In this document: positions 15,204 to 20,766 of the stretch, piece by piece
How the letters are laid out: each line of letters opens with the position of its first letter
Position numbering within the stretch: the first letter of the stretch is position 1
DNA from: a virus
Length of the DNA stretch: 21,037 nt
Direction: 5' to 3' (one strand)
IMG/VR virus record: IMGVR_UViG_3300032070_000031
Span: 1 to 21,037 of that record
Notes under the pieces: model-generated
The model's database searches: none
What the model saw: only the letters and a program-made list of their open reading frames with translations
What the model was told of the DNA's origin: nothing
Translations under genes and position numbers: made by a program

Positions 15204-15503
15204 TCAGAAGTATCTCGCTGGAATTGAAACGCAAGAGACAAGCGCTGCTCTCAAAGGCAGGCCGTTCTTCAAGATTTCAGTTTCAACGGCTTCCTTTGAG
15301 CTTCCGAATCTACTCTTTAAATGGTCAATGATCAAAGTTCTCTGCTCATCGGTTAGAGCGGCCCAATCTACCAGATAGACTTCCATCGCTCCCTTTCCCT
15401 CAAGCTGTGCTTTATAGGATGAAATTCCCTTGATAGGCACTCCACCATTCGGGAAGACAAAACCCCAAATCTTTTTCCCTTCATCATTCAACAACGCTTT
15501 CAT
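15204..15503 (-). CDS. Conserved-looking small protein of unknown function
   Basis: 99 residues from an ATG with GAGG seven bases upstream; the ATG overlaps the stop of the 47-residue gene before it (ATGA). It reads as a compact alpha/beta domain: a strand pair (KIWGFVFPNGGVPIKG), then EVYLVDWAALTDEQRTLIIDHL, a helix, and a final strand VSCVSIPARYF. The pattern resembles a small family I associate with archaeal viruses and their hosts, but I cannot name it. It has no Cys pair, signal peptide or membrane segment. It closes a run of overlapping genes that begins with the HerA-like ATPase. Confidence 0.7.
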   Translation of the reverse strand: MKALLNDEGKKIWGFVFPNGGVPIKGISSYKAQLEGKGAMEVYLVDWAALTDEQRTLIIDHLKSRFGSSKEAVETEILKNGLPLRAALVSCVSIPARYF

Positions 15504-15643
15504 TTTGAAGCCTCAAATATCTCAGGTGAGTACATCGAAGAGAGTAACGACTCTAGCTGTTCAACAAACCATATTTTACTTGCAACTGCTCTATGTTCAA
15601 GTATCCATTCAATGCGTTCTCTGATCTGATTTTTATTCAGCAT
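15500..15643 (-). CDS. 47-residue protein between zinc ribbon and the 99-residue gene
   Basis: ATG at 15643 with GGTGAGG seven bases upstream. The gene overlaps the zinc-ribbon gene by 11 bases and the next gene by 4 (ATGA). The product is short and helical, amphipathic, with Trp and Glu/Leu repeats (RERIEWILEHR, WFVEQLESLLSSM). The ribosome site and the two overlaps are what support it; the function is unknown. It may be a binding adaptor for a neighbour's product. Confidence 0.65.
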   Translation of the reverse strand: MLNKNQIRERIEWILEHRAVASKIWFVEQLESLLSSMYSPEIFEASK

Positions 15644-15824
15644 TTTGATTCCTCACCTTCACTTCTTCAAATTCTATACTTTCGCAAAAAGGGCAACAAG
15701 GCTTCTCAACAATCACGCGAGATGGCATGTCCAGCGAAAAGGTTGGCGGCGGTCTCTTCTCTACAGAAATCCTCGCTAGCATGGAAAACGTTCTATTACA
15801 GGTTGGATTCTTACACTTCCACAT
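15633..15824 (-). CDS. Zinc-ribbon mini-protein
   Basis: 63 residues from the ATG at 15824, with AGGAGG seven bases upstream and its A shared with the HerA-like stop (TGATG). It has two Cys pairs: C-x4-C near the N-terminus (KCKNPTCNRTF) and C-x2-C further on (KPCCPFCES). Between them is a Pro-rich segment. A single zinc ribbon is likely, for nucleic-acid or protein binding. Coupling to the ATPase gene suggests a shared function, perhaps as a DNA-tethering subunit, but this is inference. Confidence 0.7.
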   Translation of the reverse strand: MWKCKNPTCNRTFSMLARISVEKRPPPTFSLDMPSRVIVEKPCCPFCESIEFEEVKVRNQNAE

Positions 15825-17419
15825 CAAGAAACCTCCTTGATGCGTTCCTTGGCTTCAGGAAACAGCCAGTATTCCCAGCCGCCATTAGAAGCCTCTTGAC
15901 GTTGCAATACTTTCTTCTGAACAACGGTGTCCAAAGAGTCATTCAGCGCCTTCGTGTTAACCTGAACAGCATAAACCTCAGTGATCTTTTTCGCAATAGT
16001 GGTAACACGCCTCTTCTCATTGAAGAAGTCGTGAAGGGCCAATGTTATCAGGCGGCCTTCATGCGTGGACTCATCAGTCTCCACAACTGGCCGAGCGACT
16101 TTGTGCTGAATCTCTGGAATGCTTTCAGTAAGGACGACTGCAGCAGCGCCTTCTTGGGTACTTGAGAGCGACTTTTCGGAGACTTTTGGGATACTCCTCG
16201 CTATCTCTTCGACCTTGTGAATATTGTCGTAGATATTCTGCACATTCAAAACTCGTCGGAGAACGCTCTTCAACTCATCATAAAGTTTCAATTCCTCTCC
16301 CGCATCGTTCACACGTTTTTCCAAATCCTTCTTCACTGACTCTAGAAAAACGACACGCTCTTCGAGTTTCTTCATGTCTGGAGCGCGCGCGGGTTCAGAA
16401 CCCGCCACCTGCGGCCTAGCGCCTGCCTCCATCATTTCTTTCACTGAAAGCTTGATGTTCGCCTTCTCCTGCAGTTGTTCATTCTGCTTTTTCAGGTCCT
16501 GAACCTGGTGCTCGAGGCGCTTGACACTTGACTCTTCTTCTTTCTTAGCAGCGATCGCCTTCGCAATTTCTTCCTGGAGACCTCCCAGGGCTCGCGACAG
16601 ATCCGCAGTGAACGGTTTCGGCTCAATCAGTGGTGTGTCGGCGCCGTGAGGACAGAGACGTTTCCGAACAGCGATCGTGTCGACGCCGCCCTTGTGACTG
16701 ACCACAAACGAGCCCGTAGACAACTTCATAATCTGCTCTTCACTAATGTCCAGATGCTGCTTTTTCACGACAAACATGAGACCAGTTCTAGGGTCAAGGT
16801 CTGCAGGACTCGTGAACTTGCCAAACAAGTTGATGTTGCACTGGCTTAACGGGCTCTTATGGAGATCTGCCGGGCGCTGGCTAATAAGAATAGGGAAAAT
16901 GCCGATTTTGCGGCCGTGTTTTGCGATAAGGCTCACTCGGGACAGAGATTGCTTGGTGACTTGATCCCACATCTGCGGCGCCCAAATATCTGCCTCTTCA
17001 AGAACAAGGAAGAGCACGCGCCTGTACTTCTGTTCGAGGCGGTAAAGATTCCACAAAAAGTTGGAGACAAACTTGATCTGGTCCGCATCATCTTCGATGT
17101 CGCTGACGTTGACGACGAGGCTGATGCCCTTCTCCAAAGCAGCTTTGACATATTCATGTGCAAACGCGGGCTCGAGGGGGAGATCCTGATAAGGCCCACC
17201 GACAACGACCACATTATTGTACCGGGCTTTCAACGTGTGCCACTCAGGAATAGGCTCGATGATGATTACTTGCGCATGATTGTCCAAGACGTCTTCAACG
17301 AGGTCCGCTGCGGCGTTGCTTTTGCCGTGACCACTCATCGCTAATATACTGAAGCGTAAGCCTTCACGCTTGTAATCATCAGTGTCAACAGCAAAATCAG
17401 AAGATAACCGCAACTTCAA
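15824..17419 (-). CDS. HerA/DUF87-type ATPase with coiled coil and C-terminal winged helix
   Basis: 531 residues from a TTG that overlaps the preceding stop (TTGA). The ATPase core spans about 20-280: Walker A AMSGHGKS (27-34), Walker B LFLVLEEAD (137-144) with a Glu pair, and SQRPADLHK (180-188), the sensor/arginine region typical of HerA-like motors. A coiled coil follows (about 285-390), then a linker, and a winged helix at about 450-520 (LITLALHDFF, VTTIAKKI, EYWLF). HerA forms hexameric DNA translocases and usually partners NurA, but no NurA-like gene is in view. Packaging is already served by the terminase, so a role in replication, recombination or segregation is more likely. The long C-terminal addition is unusual. 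Confidence 0.85.
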   Translation of the reverse strand: MKLRLSSDFAVDTDDYKREGLRFSILAMSGHGKSNAAADLVEDVLDNHAQVIIIEPIPEWHTLKARYNNVVVVGGPYQDLPLEPAFAHEYVKAALEKGISLVVNVSDIEDDADQIKFVSNFLWNLYRLEQKYRRVLFLVLEEADIWAPQMWDQVTKQSLSRVSLIAKHGRKIGIFPILISQRPADLHKSPLSQCNINLFGKFTSPADLDPRTGLMFVVKKQHLDISEEQIMKLSTGSFVVSHKGGVDTIAVRKRLCPHGADTPLIEPKPFTADLSRALGGLQEEIAKAIAAKKEEESSVKRLEHQVQDLKKQNEQLQEKANIKLSVKEMMEAGARPQVAGSEPARAPDMKKLEERVVFLESVKKDLEKRVNDAGEELKLYDELKSVLRRVLNVQNIYDNIHKVEEIARSIPKVSEKSLSSTQEGAAAVVLTESIPEIQHKVARPVVETDESTHEGRLITLALHDFFNEKRRVTTIAKKITEVYAVQVNTKALNDSLDTVVQKKVLQRQEASNGGWEYWLFPEAKERIKEVS

Positions 17420-17748
17420 GCAGAAGCCCCCAAATTTGGTGCAGCAACAAGAATTTTCTGCCCAGGCAACGGCGGACGTCGCGGAACATGCCGCTCAAAC
17501 ATGTGCCTCGTCTTCGGATAATATTCAGGACCGAGAACCTTGGGCCAACGGTAAACGTACAACTTCTGTTTCTTGCCACGGTAATAGTAGTTGCAGGCGT
17601 CTGACCGAATTTCGCCAGGCCTTAAGTCGGCAAACTCGGGATACTCTGTTTGAAAATCCTCGACTCTGCTATAGTCAACGGCACTTACCCAACGGTTCTG
17701 ACGCCAACACACCGGGTCTTCATAACCGCATTTTGGGCAGGTCTTCAA
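17416..17748 (-). CDS. Small zinc-finger protein, basic, unknown role
   Basis: 110 residues from the TTG at 17748, which overlaps the previous TGA (TTGA) with GGAG eight bases upstream; a frame extending further upstream is out-of-phase sequence of the neighbour. A Cys pair (TCPKCGYED) opens the protein, with Cys 14 and a later Cys as further candidate ligands. The middle is Tyr/Arg-rich (CNYYYRGKKQKLYVYRWPKV) and the end Pro-rich (RHVPRRPPLPGQ). It resembles a short nucleic-acid binding protein. No family is recognised. Its stop overlaps the TTG of the ATPase gene. Confidence 0.68.
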   Translation of the reverse strand: MKTCPKCGYEDPVCWRQNRWVSAVDYSRVEDFQTEYPEFADLRPGEIRSDACNYYYRGKKQKLYVYRWPKVLGPEYYPKTRHMFERHVPRRPPLPGQKILVAAPNLGASA

Positions 17749-18596
17749 ACTTCGGTCTCCTGGACGTTCCAAATGATCAGAGGCTCCAGGCAGACCGGGC
17801 ACCGACGCCAAACATCATAGTCTTGAACAGTTCGACGGGTCCTGCATTTGCGACAGTAGGCCTCGAAAGAGACGACCCCAGGTGCACTGGCTTTTATAGG
17901 ACTCTTTTGAGCATGGCCTCTTAGGCCTTTCTCGATTTGCTCTTCATGGGTTTGAATTTCCCTTCTAAGGCTCTCTTTCTTTTCGTCGTCACAACAACAG
18001 AGATCCTTAGGCAAACCGCAATCGTGACAAACATTCTCCAGAGCCTTCTGCAGCCCCGGAACGCTCAAGACTTTCTTTGGGCGTCCCCTCTTCCCCGGCA
18101 GAGCCCGACCCGCCTCCACAAGTTTCTTAAATTTCTGCTTCAAGGCCATGACGCTGCGGCCCTTGAACTCTTCCGTGAGGATCCTGCATTTTTCCTTGAG
18201 GCTGCCGGTGAGGTCACTGACTCGCTTGACTAACCGATCTTCGTCTTCTCGGCTCCATTGTGGTCCTTTCATAGCAGATAAGCCGAGAGGCAAAGTCACT
18301 TTGGCAATATGTCCAGGACCTGAACCTATCTTGCGGTCTTTGACTACAGAATGTGGTCGAGAGACGACTCTGGGCTCGTAGACAGTTCTCTCCGTATTCC
18401 CAGACGCTCTCTTCGTGACTGGAACGAGAGTAACAGGCTTTCCATCTACATCAGTGTTAATGCATACGTAGCCGCCTTCATCCAAGCCGACTTCCCAATC
18501 AGGATCAAACTGATCTCCCGGAACAACGATGCACTCACCGTGAGGCGGAACATTCTTCACTGGAAAACGCAATTTCAACTGCTCGAGATTGATCAA
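17745..18596 (-). CDS. Myb/SANT-like, AT-hook-like and zinc-knuckle DNA-binding protein
   Basis: 283 residues from the TTG at 18596, overlapping the previous TGA (TTGA) with GGAGG ten bases upstream. Residues 1-70 are beta-like with an acidic patch. Residues 112-162 form a three-helix Myb/SANT-like unit: PQWSREDEDRLVKRV, a second helix, and KGRSVMALKQKFKKL, with the conserved Trp at its start. GKRGRPKK (168-175) resembles an AT-hook. Two Cys clusters follow: C190/C193/C200-C202 and C248/C251/C266/C269, the last a clean zinc ribbon. It is probably a chromatin-like or regulatory DNA-binding protein. Myb-like units of this kind are uncommon in archaea; a ribbon-like homeodomain cannot be ruled out. 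Confidence 0.7.
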   Translation of the reverse strand: MINLEQLKLRFPVKNVPPHGECIVVPGDQFDPDWEVGLDEGGYVCINTDVDGKPVTLVPVTKRASGNTERTVYEPRVVSRPHSVVKDRKIGSGPGHIAKVTLPLGLSAMKGPQWSREDEDRLVKRVSDLTGSLKEKCRILTEEFKGRSVMALKQKFKKLVEAGRALPGKRGRPKKVLSVPGLQKALENVCHDCGLPKDLCCCDDEKKESLRREIQTHEEQIEKGLRGHAQKSPIKASAPGVVSFEAYCRKCRTRRTVQDYDVWRRCPVCLEPLIIWNVQETEV

Positions 18597-18787
18597 ATGA
18601 ACATAGCCTCCCAACATTCCTTATGATAGTGGCGACGTGAAACCAGACCTTGCTTATCACGAGTTACGACTTCATCGCCCAATCGAAACTTTGTGTCGCA
18701 ACGGCAACATCTTCCAGGATAACCTCGTTCCAAAATCATTGAAAGCCATCTTCTCGACGCTTCAAAAACCCTTCTGGACGAAACCAT
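18593..18787 (-). CDS. Treble-clef-like zinc finger mini-protein
   Basis: 64 residues from the ATG at 18787, which overlaps the previous TAA (TAATG); AAGGAGG lies about 13 bases upstream. A basic N-terminus (SRRVFEASRRW) precedes RCCRCDTKF, a Gly-Asp turn, and RRHYHKECWE, giving a C-x2-C ... H-x2-C zinc site of the treble-clef type seen in PARP-like and related fingers. It probably binds nucleic acid or protein. The stop overlaps the TTG of the next gene. Confidence 0.7.
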   Translation of the reverse strand: MVSSRRVFEASRRWLSMILERGYPGRCCRCDTKFRLGDEVVTRDKQGLVSRRHYHKECWEAMFI

Positions 18788-18900
18788 TACGCTCGAGAAT
18801 CCTCCTTACGTTGGCCGACAACTGCCATAATGTAACCCAGGAGACGGAGAAGCAGTAAGACCGGGGCGAAAAGTTGACTGAAACGTTTCGGTAGCTGCAT
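18787..18900 (-). CDS. 37-residue hydrophobic mini-protein
   Basis: ATG at 18900 overlapping the previous TAA (TAATG), with GAGGT six bases upstream; its own TAA overlaps the next ATG the same way. The product has a basic start, a hydrophobic run (FAPVLLLLRLLGYIMAVVG) that could span a membrane, and a charged tail. A membrane-inserted regulator or a simple translational spacer are both possible. Support comes from the ribosome site and the two-sided overlap. Confidence 0.55.
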   Translation of the reverse strand: MQLPKRFSQLFAPVLLLLRLLGYIMAVVGQRKEDSRA

Positions 18901-19037
18901 TAAGAGACCTCAGTCAATTTTTTCTTATAGCAGCAGCCATATGGCCAGTAACAAGTTTTCGTCCCTGGAGTCTTGTCAGGGCAAGGCTTTCCGTATTCAC
19001 AGACTCCTGTGATTTTTCGTTCTGCAGGCTTTTCCAT
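18900..19037 (-). CDS. 45-residue Cys-rich mini-protein
   Basis: ATG at 19037, sharing its A with the previous TGA (TGATG), and GGAGGG upstream. The product has five Cys: one each in GVCEYG, KPCPD and KTCYW, then a Cys pair in YGCCYK, followed by a basic patch. Zinc or disulphide knuckle likely. Function unknown. Confidence 0.62.
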   Translation of the reverse strand: MEKPAERKITGVCEYGKPCPDKTPGTKTCYWPYGCCYKKKLTEVS

Positions 19038-19195
19038 CAGGAGCCCTCCCCTTTCTTTTTTGACTCTTCAAGATATTTCGCATAGCAACTCTCGCAGAGT
19101 CTGAGTCTTGCTTGCTCACTGACCATGTGAGCATCTCCAAAACTCTTACACTTTCGGCAAACGTAATATTCCCAATTGACTTTCTCTGCACTCAT
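19037..19195 (-). CDS. 52-residue zinc-ribbon mini-protein
   Basis: ATG at 19195 overlapping the previous TGA (ATGA), GGAGG about ten bases upstream. The two Cys pairs are clean: YVCRKCKSF and RLCESCYAKY, with C-x2-C spacing in each and 17 residues between the pairs. The C-terminus is Lys/Glu-rich. This frame is preferred over another open frame at 18997-19191 because it has Cys pairs, a ribosome site and overlaps at both ends. Confidence 0.7.
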   Translation of the reverse strand: MSAEKVNWEYYVCRKCKSFGDAHMVSEQARLRLCESCYAKYLEESKKKGEGS

Positions 19196-19308
19196 TCAGG
19201 CCTAGCCTCCGGGCGCTTCTTTTTCACAACTGGAACCCACTCACCGTTTTCAAGAAGCTCACACAATCTAAAATCTGGAGCAACATGATGACGCGGTCGC
19301 TGACTCAT
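19192..19308 (-). CDS. 38-residue basic mini-protein
   Basis: ATG at 19308, directly after the previous TAG, with AGGAG eight bases upstream; its TGA overlaps the next ATG (ATGA). The product starts and ends basic and Pro-rich (SQRPRHHVAP, KKKRPEARPE) with a short strand pair between. No family is recognised. Support comes from the ribosome site and operon fit. Confidence 0.55.
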   Translation of the reverse strand: MSQRPRHHVAPDFRLCELLENGEWVPVVKKKRPEARPE

Positions 19309-19743
19309 CTACAATCTCTCCTGAGTCATCCGGTGAAGCCTCAATTCTCGAAGCATAACGTCAACTCCCACAATCACATCTGGCTGCGCCATTTGCCAAT
19401 GAGCTTTCAAAACATCTCGAATTTGATCCTGAGACGGCTCCAAAACACGCTGCTCACTATAAGCCAACGTCACAGCAGCCGCTAACGCTGTATTTGCCAA
19501 ATTCAGAAGCTGCTGCGTACTCGTCATGCGAAAATAAGCAACAGGTTTACTCATTGCCCTGTTCAACTTGTGCCTCCGATCGAGAAGCAACTGAACTCGC
19601 AAGGGCTCGCCCTCCCGGTCAACCAAGTCAAACCGGAGGACCTGCTTGAACTCACGCAAAGTATCGTCGCATTCAATTTCCCGCCAGTTGACCATGACAA
19701 GGTCAGATGGCTTAGGGTTACTTTCTTGAACCGCTGCTGTCAA
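19309..19743 (-). CDS. Uncharacterised alpha/beta protein of the early block
   Basis: 144 residues if the TTG at 19743 is used (GGGAGG 11 bases upstream, 26-base overlap with the gene before). The ATG at 19695 is the main alternative, giving 128 residues. The protein has a strand-rich part (VLRFDLVDREGEPLRVQLLL), a Ser/Thr/Gln-rich helix (TSTQQLLNLANTALAAAVTLAY), and a C-terminal helix with RDVLKAHWQM then VDVMLRELRLHR. No family recognised; no Cys pairs, unlike most of its neighbours. Confidence 0.6.
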   Translation of the reverse strand: MTAAVQESNPKPSDLVMVNWREIECDDTLREFKQVLRFDLVDREGEPLRVQLLLDRRHKLNRAMSKPVAYFRMTSTQQLLNLANTALAAAVTLAYSEQRVLEPSQDQIRDVLKAHWQMAQPDVIVGVDVMLRELRLHRMTQERL

Positions 19744-19936
19744 GCTTCGTCTGACCTCCCTGACTGATCTTAACGTCAAATTCTGAGTCAAGCTCAAAAC
19801 TGTCGAGTTGCTGCATCACTTCCAGCTTCAAAAGAAGCTTCTCGCCTTCAGCAGACACTAGAACAACTGTCGGAGTCTTGTCTTTCCCTCTCAAACCGAT
19901 ATCAGTAACTTTCATGAGACGTTCCAACAAGCTCAA
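19718..19936 (-). CDS. 72-residue uncharacterised protein
   Basis: TTG at 19936 overlapping the previous TGA (TTGA), with GGAG five bases upstream; an ATG at 19915 is an alternative. The product looks like a small beta barrel or sheet: MKVTDIGLRG, TPTVVLVSAEGEKLLLKL, then an acidic patch (LDSFELDSEFDVKIS). Single-strand DNA binding (OB-like) would fit such a pattern, but no motif proves it. Confidence 0.55.
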   Translation of the reverse strand: MSLLERLMKVTDIGLRGKDKTPTVVLVSAEGEKLLLKLEVMQQLDSFELDSEFDVKISQGGQTKLDSSGSRK

Positions 19937-20040
19937 TCAGGCTCCGGCAATTCCTTACGAGAGTCTTTGAACAATTTTCGGACTGCAACAGCGAGCTCGT
20001 GCAAAAGAGCGGCACGACTATGATCATCTATCCCTGACAA
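19933..20040 (-). CDS. 35-residue helical mini-protein
   Basis: TTG at 20040 with GAGGAGGG six bases upstream; the gene overlaps the end of the ribbon-helix-helix gene by 17 bases and its TGA overlaps the next TTG (TTGA). The product is one amphipathic helix (AALLHELAVAVRKLFKDSRK). The strong ribosome site is the main evidence. Confidence 0.55.
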   Translation of the reverse strand: MSGIDDHSRAALLHELAVAVRKLFKDSRKELPEPD

Positions 20041-20206
20041 TTGGAGCCCTCCTCTTCAATGCCTCTAAACGAAGCCTTGCTGCTTCGGCGACAAACTCGG
20101 CATTGCTCCTGTACGGTCCATTAGGCCTCACATGCTTCTCCTGAATTTCATCAACAAGCGAAGCCATGAGACTCACATTTCTGAACCTCTTCTCCTTAGA
20201 TTCCAT
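20024..20206 (-). CDS. Ribbon-helix-helix regulator, leftward operon leader gene
   Basis: 60 residues from an ATG with GGAGG seven bases upstream. The fold pattern is clear: a strand with FRNVSLMASLVDEI, helix, YRSNAEFVAEAARLRLEAL, then a basic tail. Such proteins bind operators as dimers through the paired strands. It is the first gene of the leftward early block, so autorepression at the TATA box just upstream is likely. It is paralogous to the divergent gene at 20362, sharing the RN-S strand pattern, YRS-A-F and RLE-L. Confidence 0.75.
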   Translation of the reverse strand: MESKEKRFRNVSLMASLVDEIQEKHVRPNGPYRSNAEFVAEAARLRLEALKRRAPIVRDR

Positions 20207-20266
20207 GCCTAAACCTCCTTCAATATTGCTCTATTCTTAAATGAACTTCTCCTTCCACCTGAGGTT

Positions 20267-20274
20267 CTATATAA
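20267..20274 (-). promoter_or_regulatory. TATA-like box of the leftward early promoter
   Basis: TTATATAG on the minus strand, about 60 bases upstream of the leftward ribbon-helix-helix start, preceded by AAAGTG in the place of a BRE. A start site near 20245 would leave a leader of about 40 bases carrying the GGAGG ribosome site. Confidence 0.5.
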
Positions 20275-20318
20275 CACTTTAGAGCAAAAATGCGTTAACT
20301 TTACATGATGAGAATAAG

Positions 20319-20331
20319 GCATTTATAATGC
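20319..20331 (+). promoter_or_regulatory. TATA-like box inside a palindrome, rightward early promoter
   Basis: GCATTTATAATGC: 5-base arms GCATT/AATGC around the TATA core. It is about 35 bases upstream of the TTG start at 20362, giving a very short leader. An AGAGC/GCTCT pair (20281-20285 and 20338-20342) flanks the element, making a second possible operator. A bound dimer would block TBP directly. Confidence 0.5.
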
Positions 20332-20361
20332 AAACATGCTCTAGTTTATTGGACGAGATAG

Positions 20362-20751
20362 TTGACTGAAAAACCATCGTATAGAAATATCAGCATGAAA
20401 ACTGAGTTAGCTGACGCAATCGAAGATTACATAAAAGCGCACCTGGAACTCGGATACCGGAGTCTTGCGCAGTTTCTGGAGGATTCGAGCCGCAGAAGAC
20501 TAGAGGAATTAAGAAGTCAGGAACAAGAGGTGCCGCGAATGGAAAAGATTAACTGCGACAATGAGGGTTGCAAAATCCACGACCGGAAACTCGGGAGGGT
20601 CGCAGATATAACGTTCAAGCCTTCCGGGATCCGCTGTAGCCTAGACGAAAGAAGTAATTGTGAACATATCAAGTTTGCATTAGAGCACCGTGACGTCAAA
20701 GAAATCATAATGAAGAAGCGGAAGCAGGGGTGGAAGCTTTCAGACGTTTAA
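20362..20751 (+). CDS. Ribbon-helix-helix regulator with C-terminal Cys/His domain
   Basis: 129 residues from a TTG; a later ATG at 20395 would cut into the N-terminal strand. Residues 1-55 form the ribbon-helix-helix (YRNISMKTELADAI, then GYRSLAQFLEDSSRRRLEEL). Residues 60-129 hold a candidate zinc site: NCDNEGCKIHD, then RCSLDERSNCEHIKFAL, and a helical basic tail. Added metal-binding tails occur in archaeal regulators of this class. Divergent from, and paralogous to, the leftward regulator; the pair probably controls the early/late or lysis/latency choice. Confidence 0.75.
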   Translation: MTEKPSYRNISMKTELADAIEDYIKAHLELGYRSLAQFLEDSSRRRLEELRSQEQEVPRMEKINCDNEGCKIHDRKLGRVADITFKPSGIRCSLDERSNCEHIKFALEHRDVKEIIMKKRKQGWKLSDV

Positions 20752-20766
20752 GGGGAGGTGAAAAAC

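Noticed and set aside
1559-18185. Apparent excess of GGATCC sites
   Set aside because: About 11 copies against roughly 4 expected is a moderate excess; the site is palindromic, shows no positional pattern and often reflects common codons.
18997-19191. 64-codon minus-strand frame
   Set aside because: Another frame of the same strand gives a 52-residue zinc ribbon with a ribosome site and overlaps at both ends, followed by the 45-residue Cys-rich gene; this frame has none of these.
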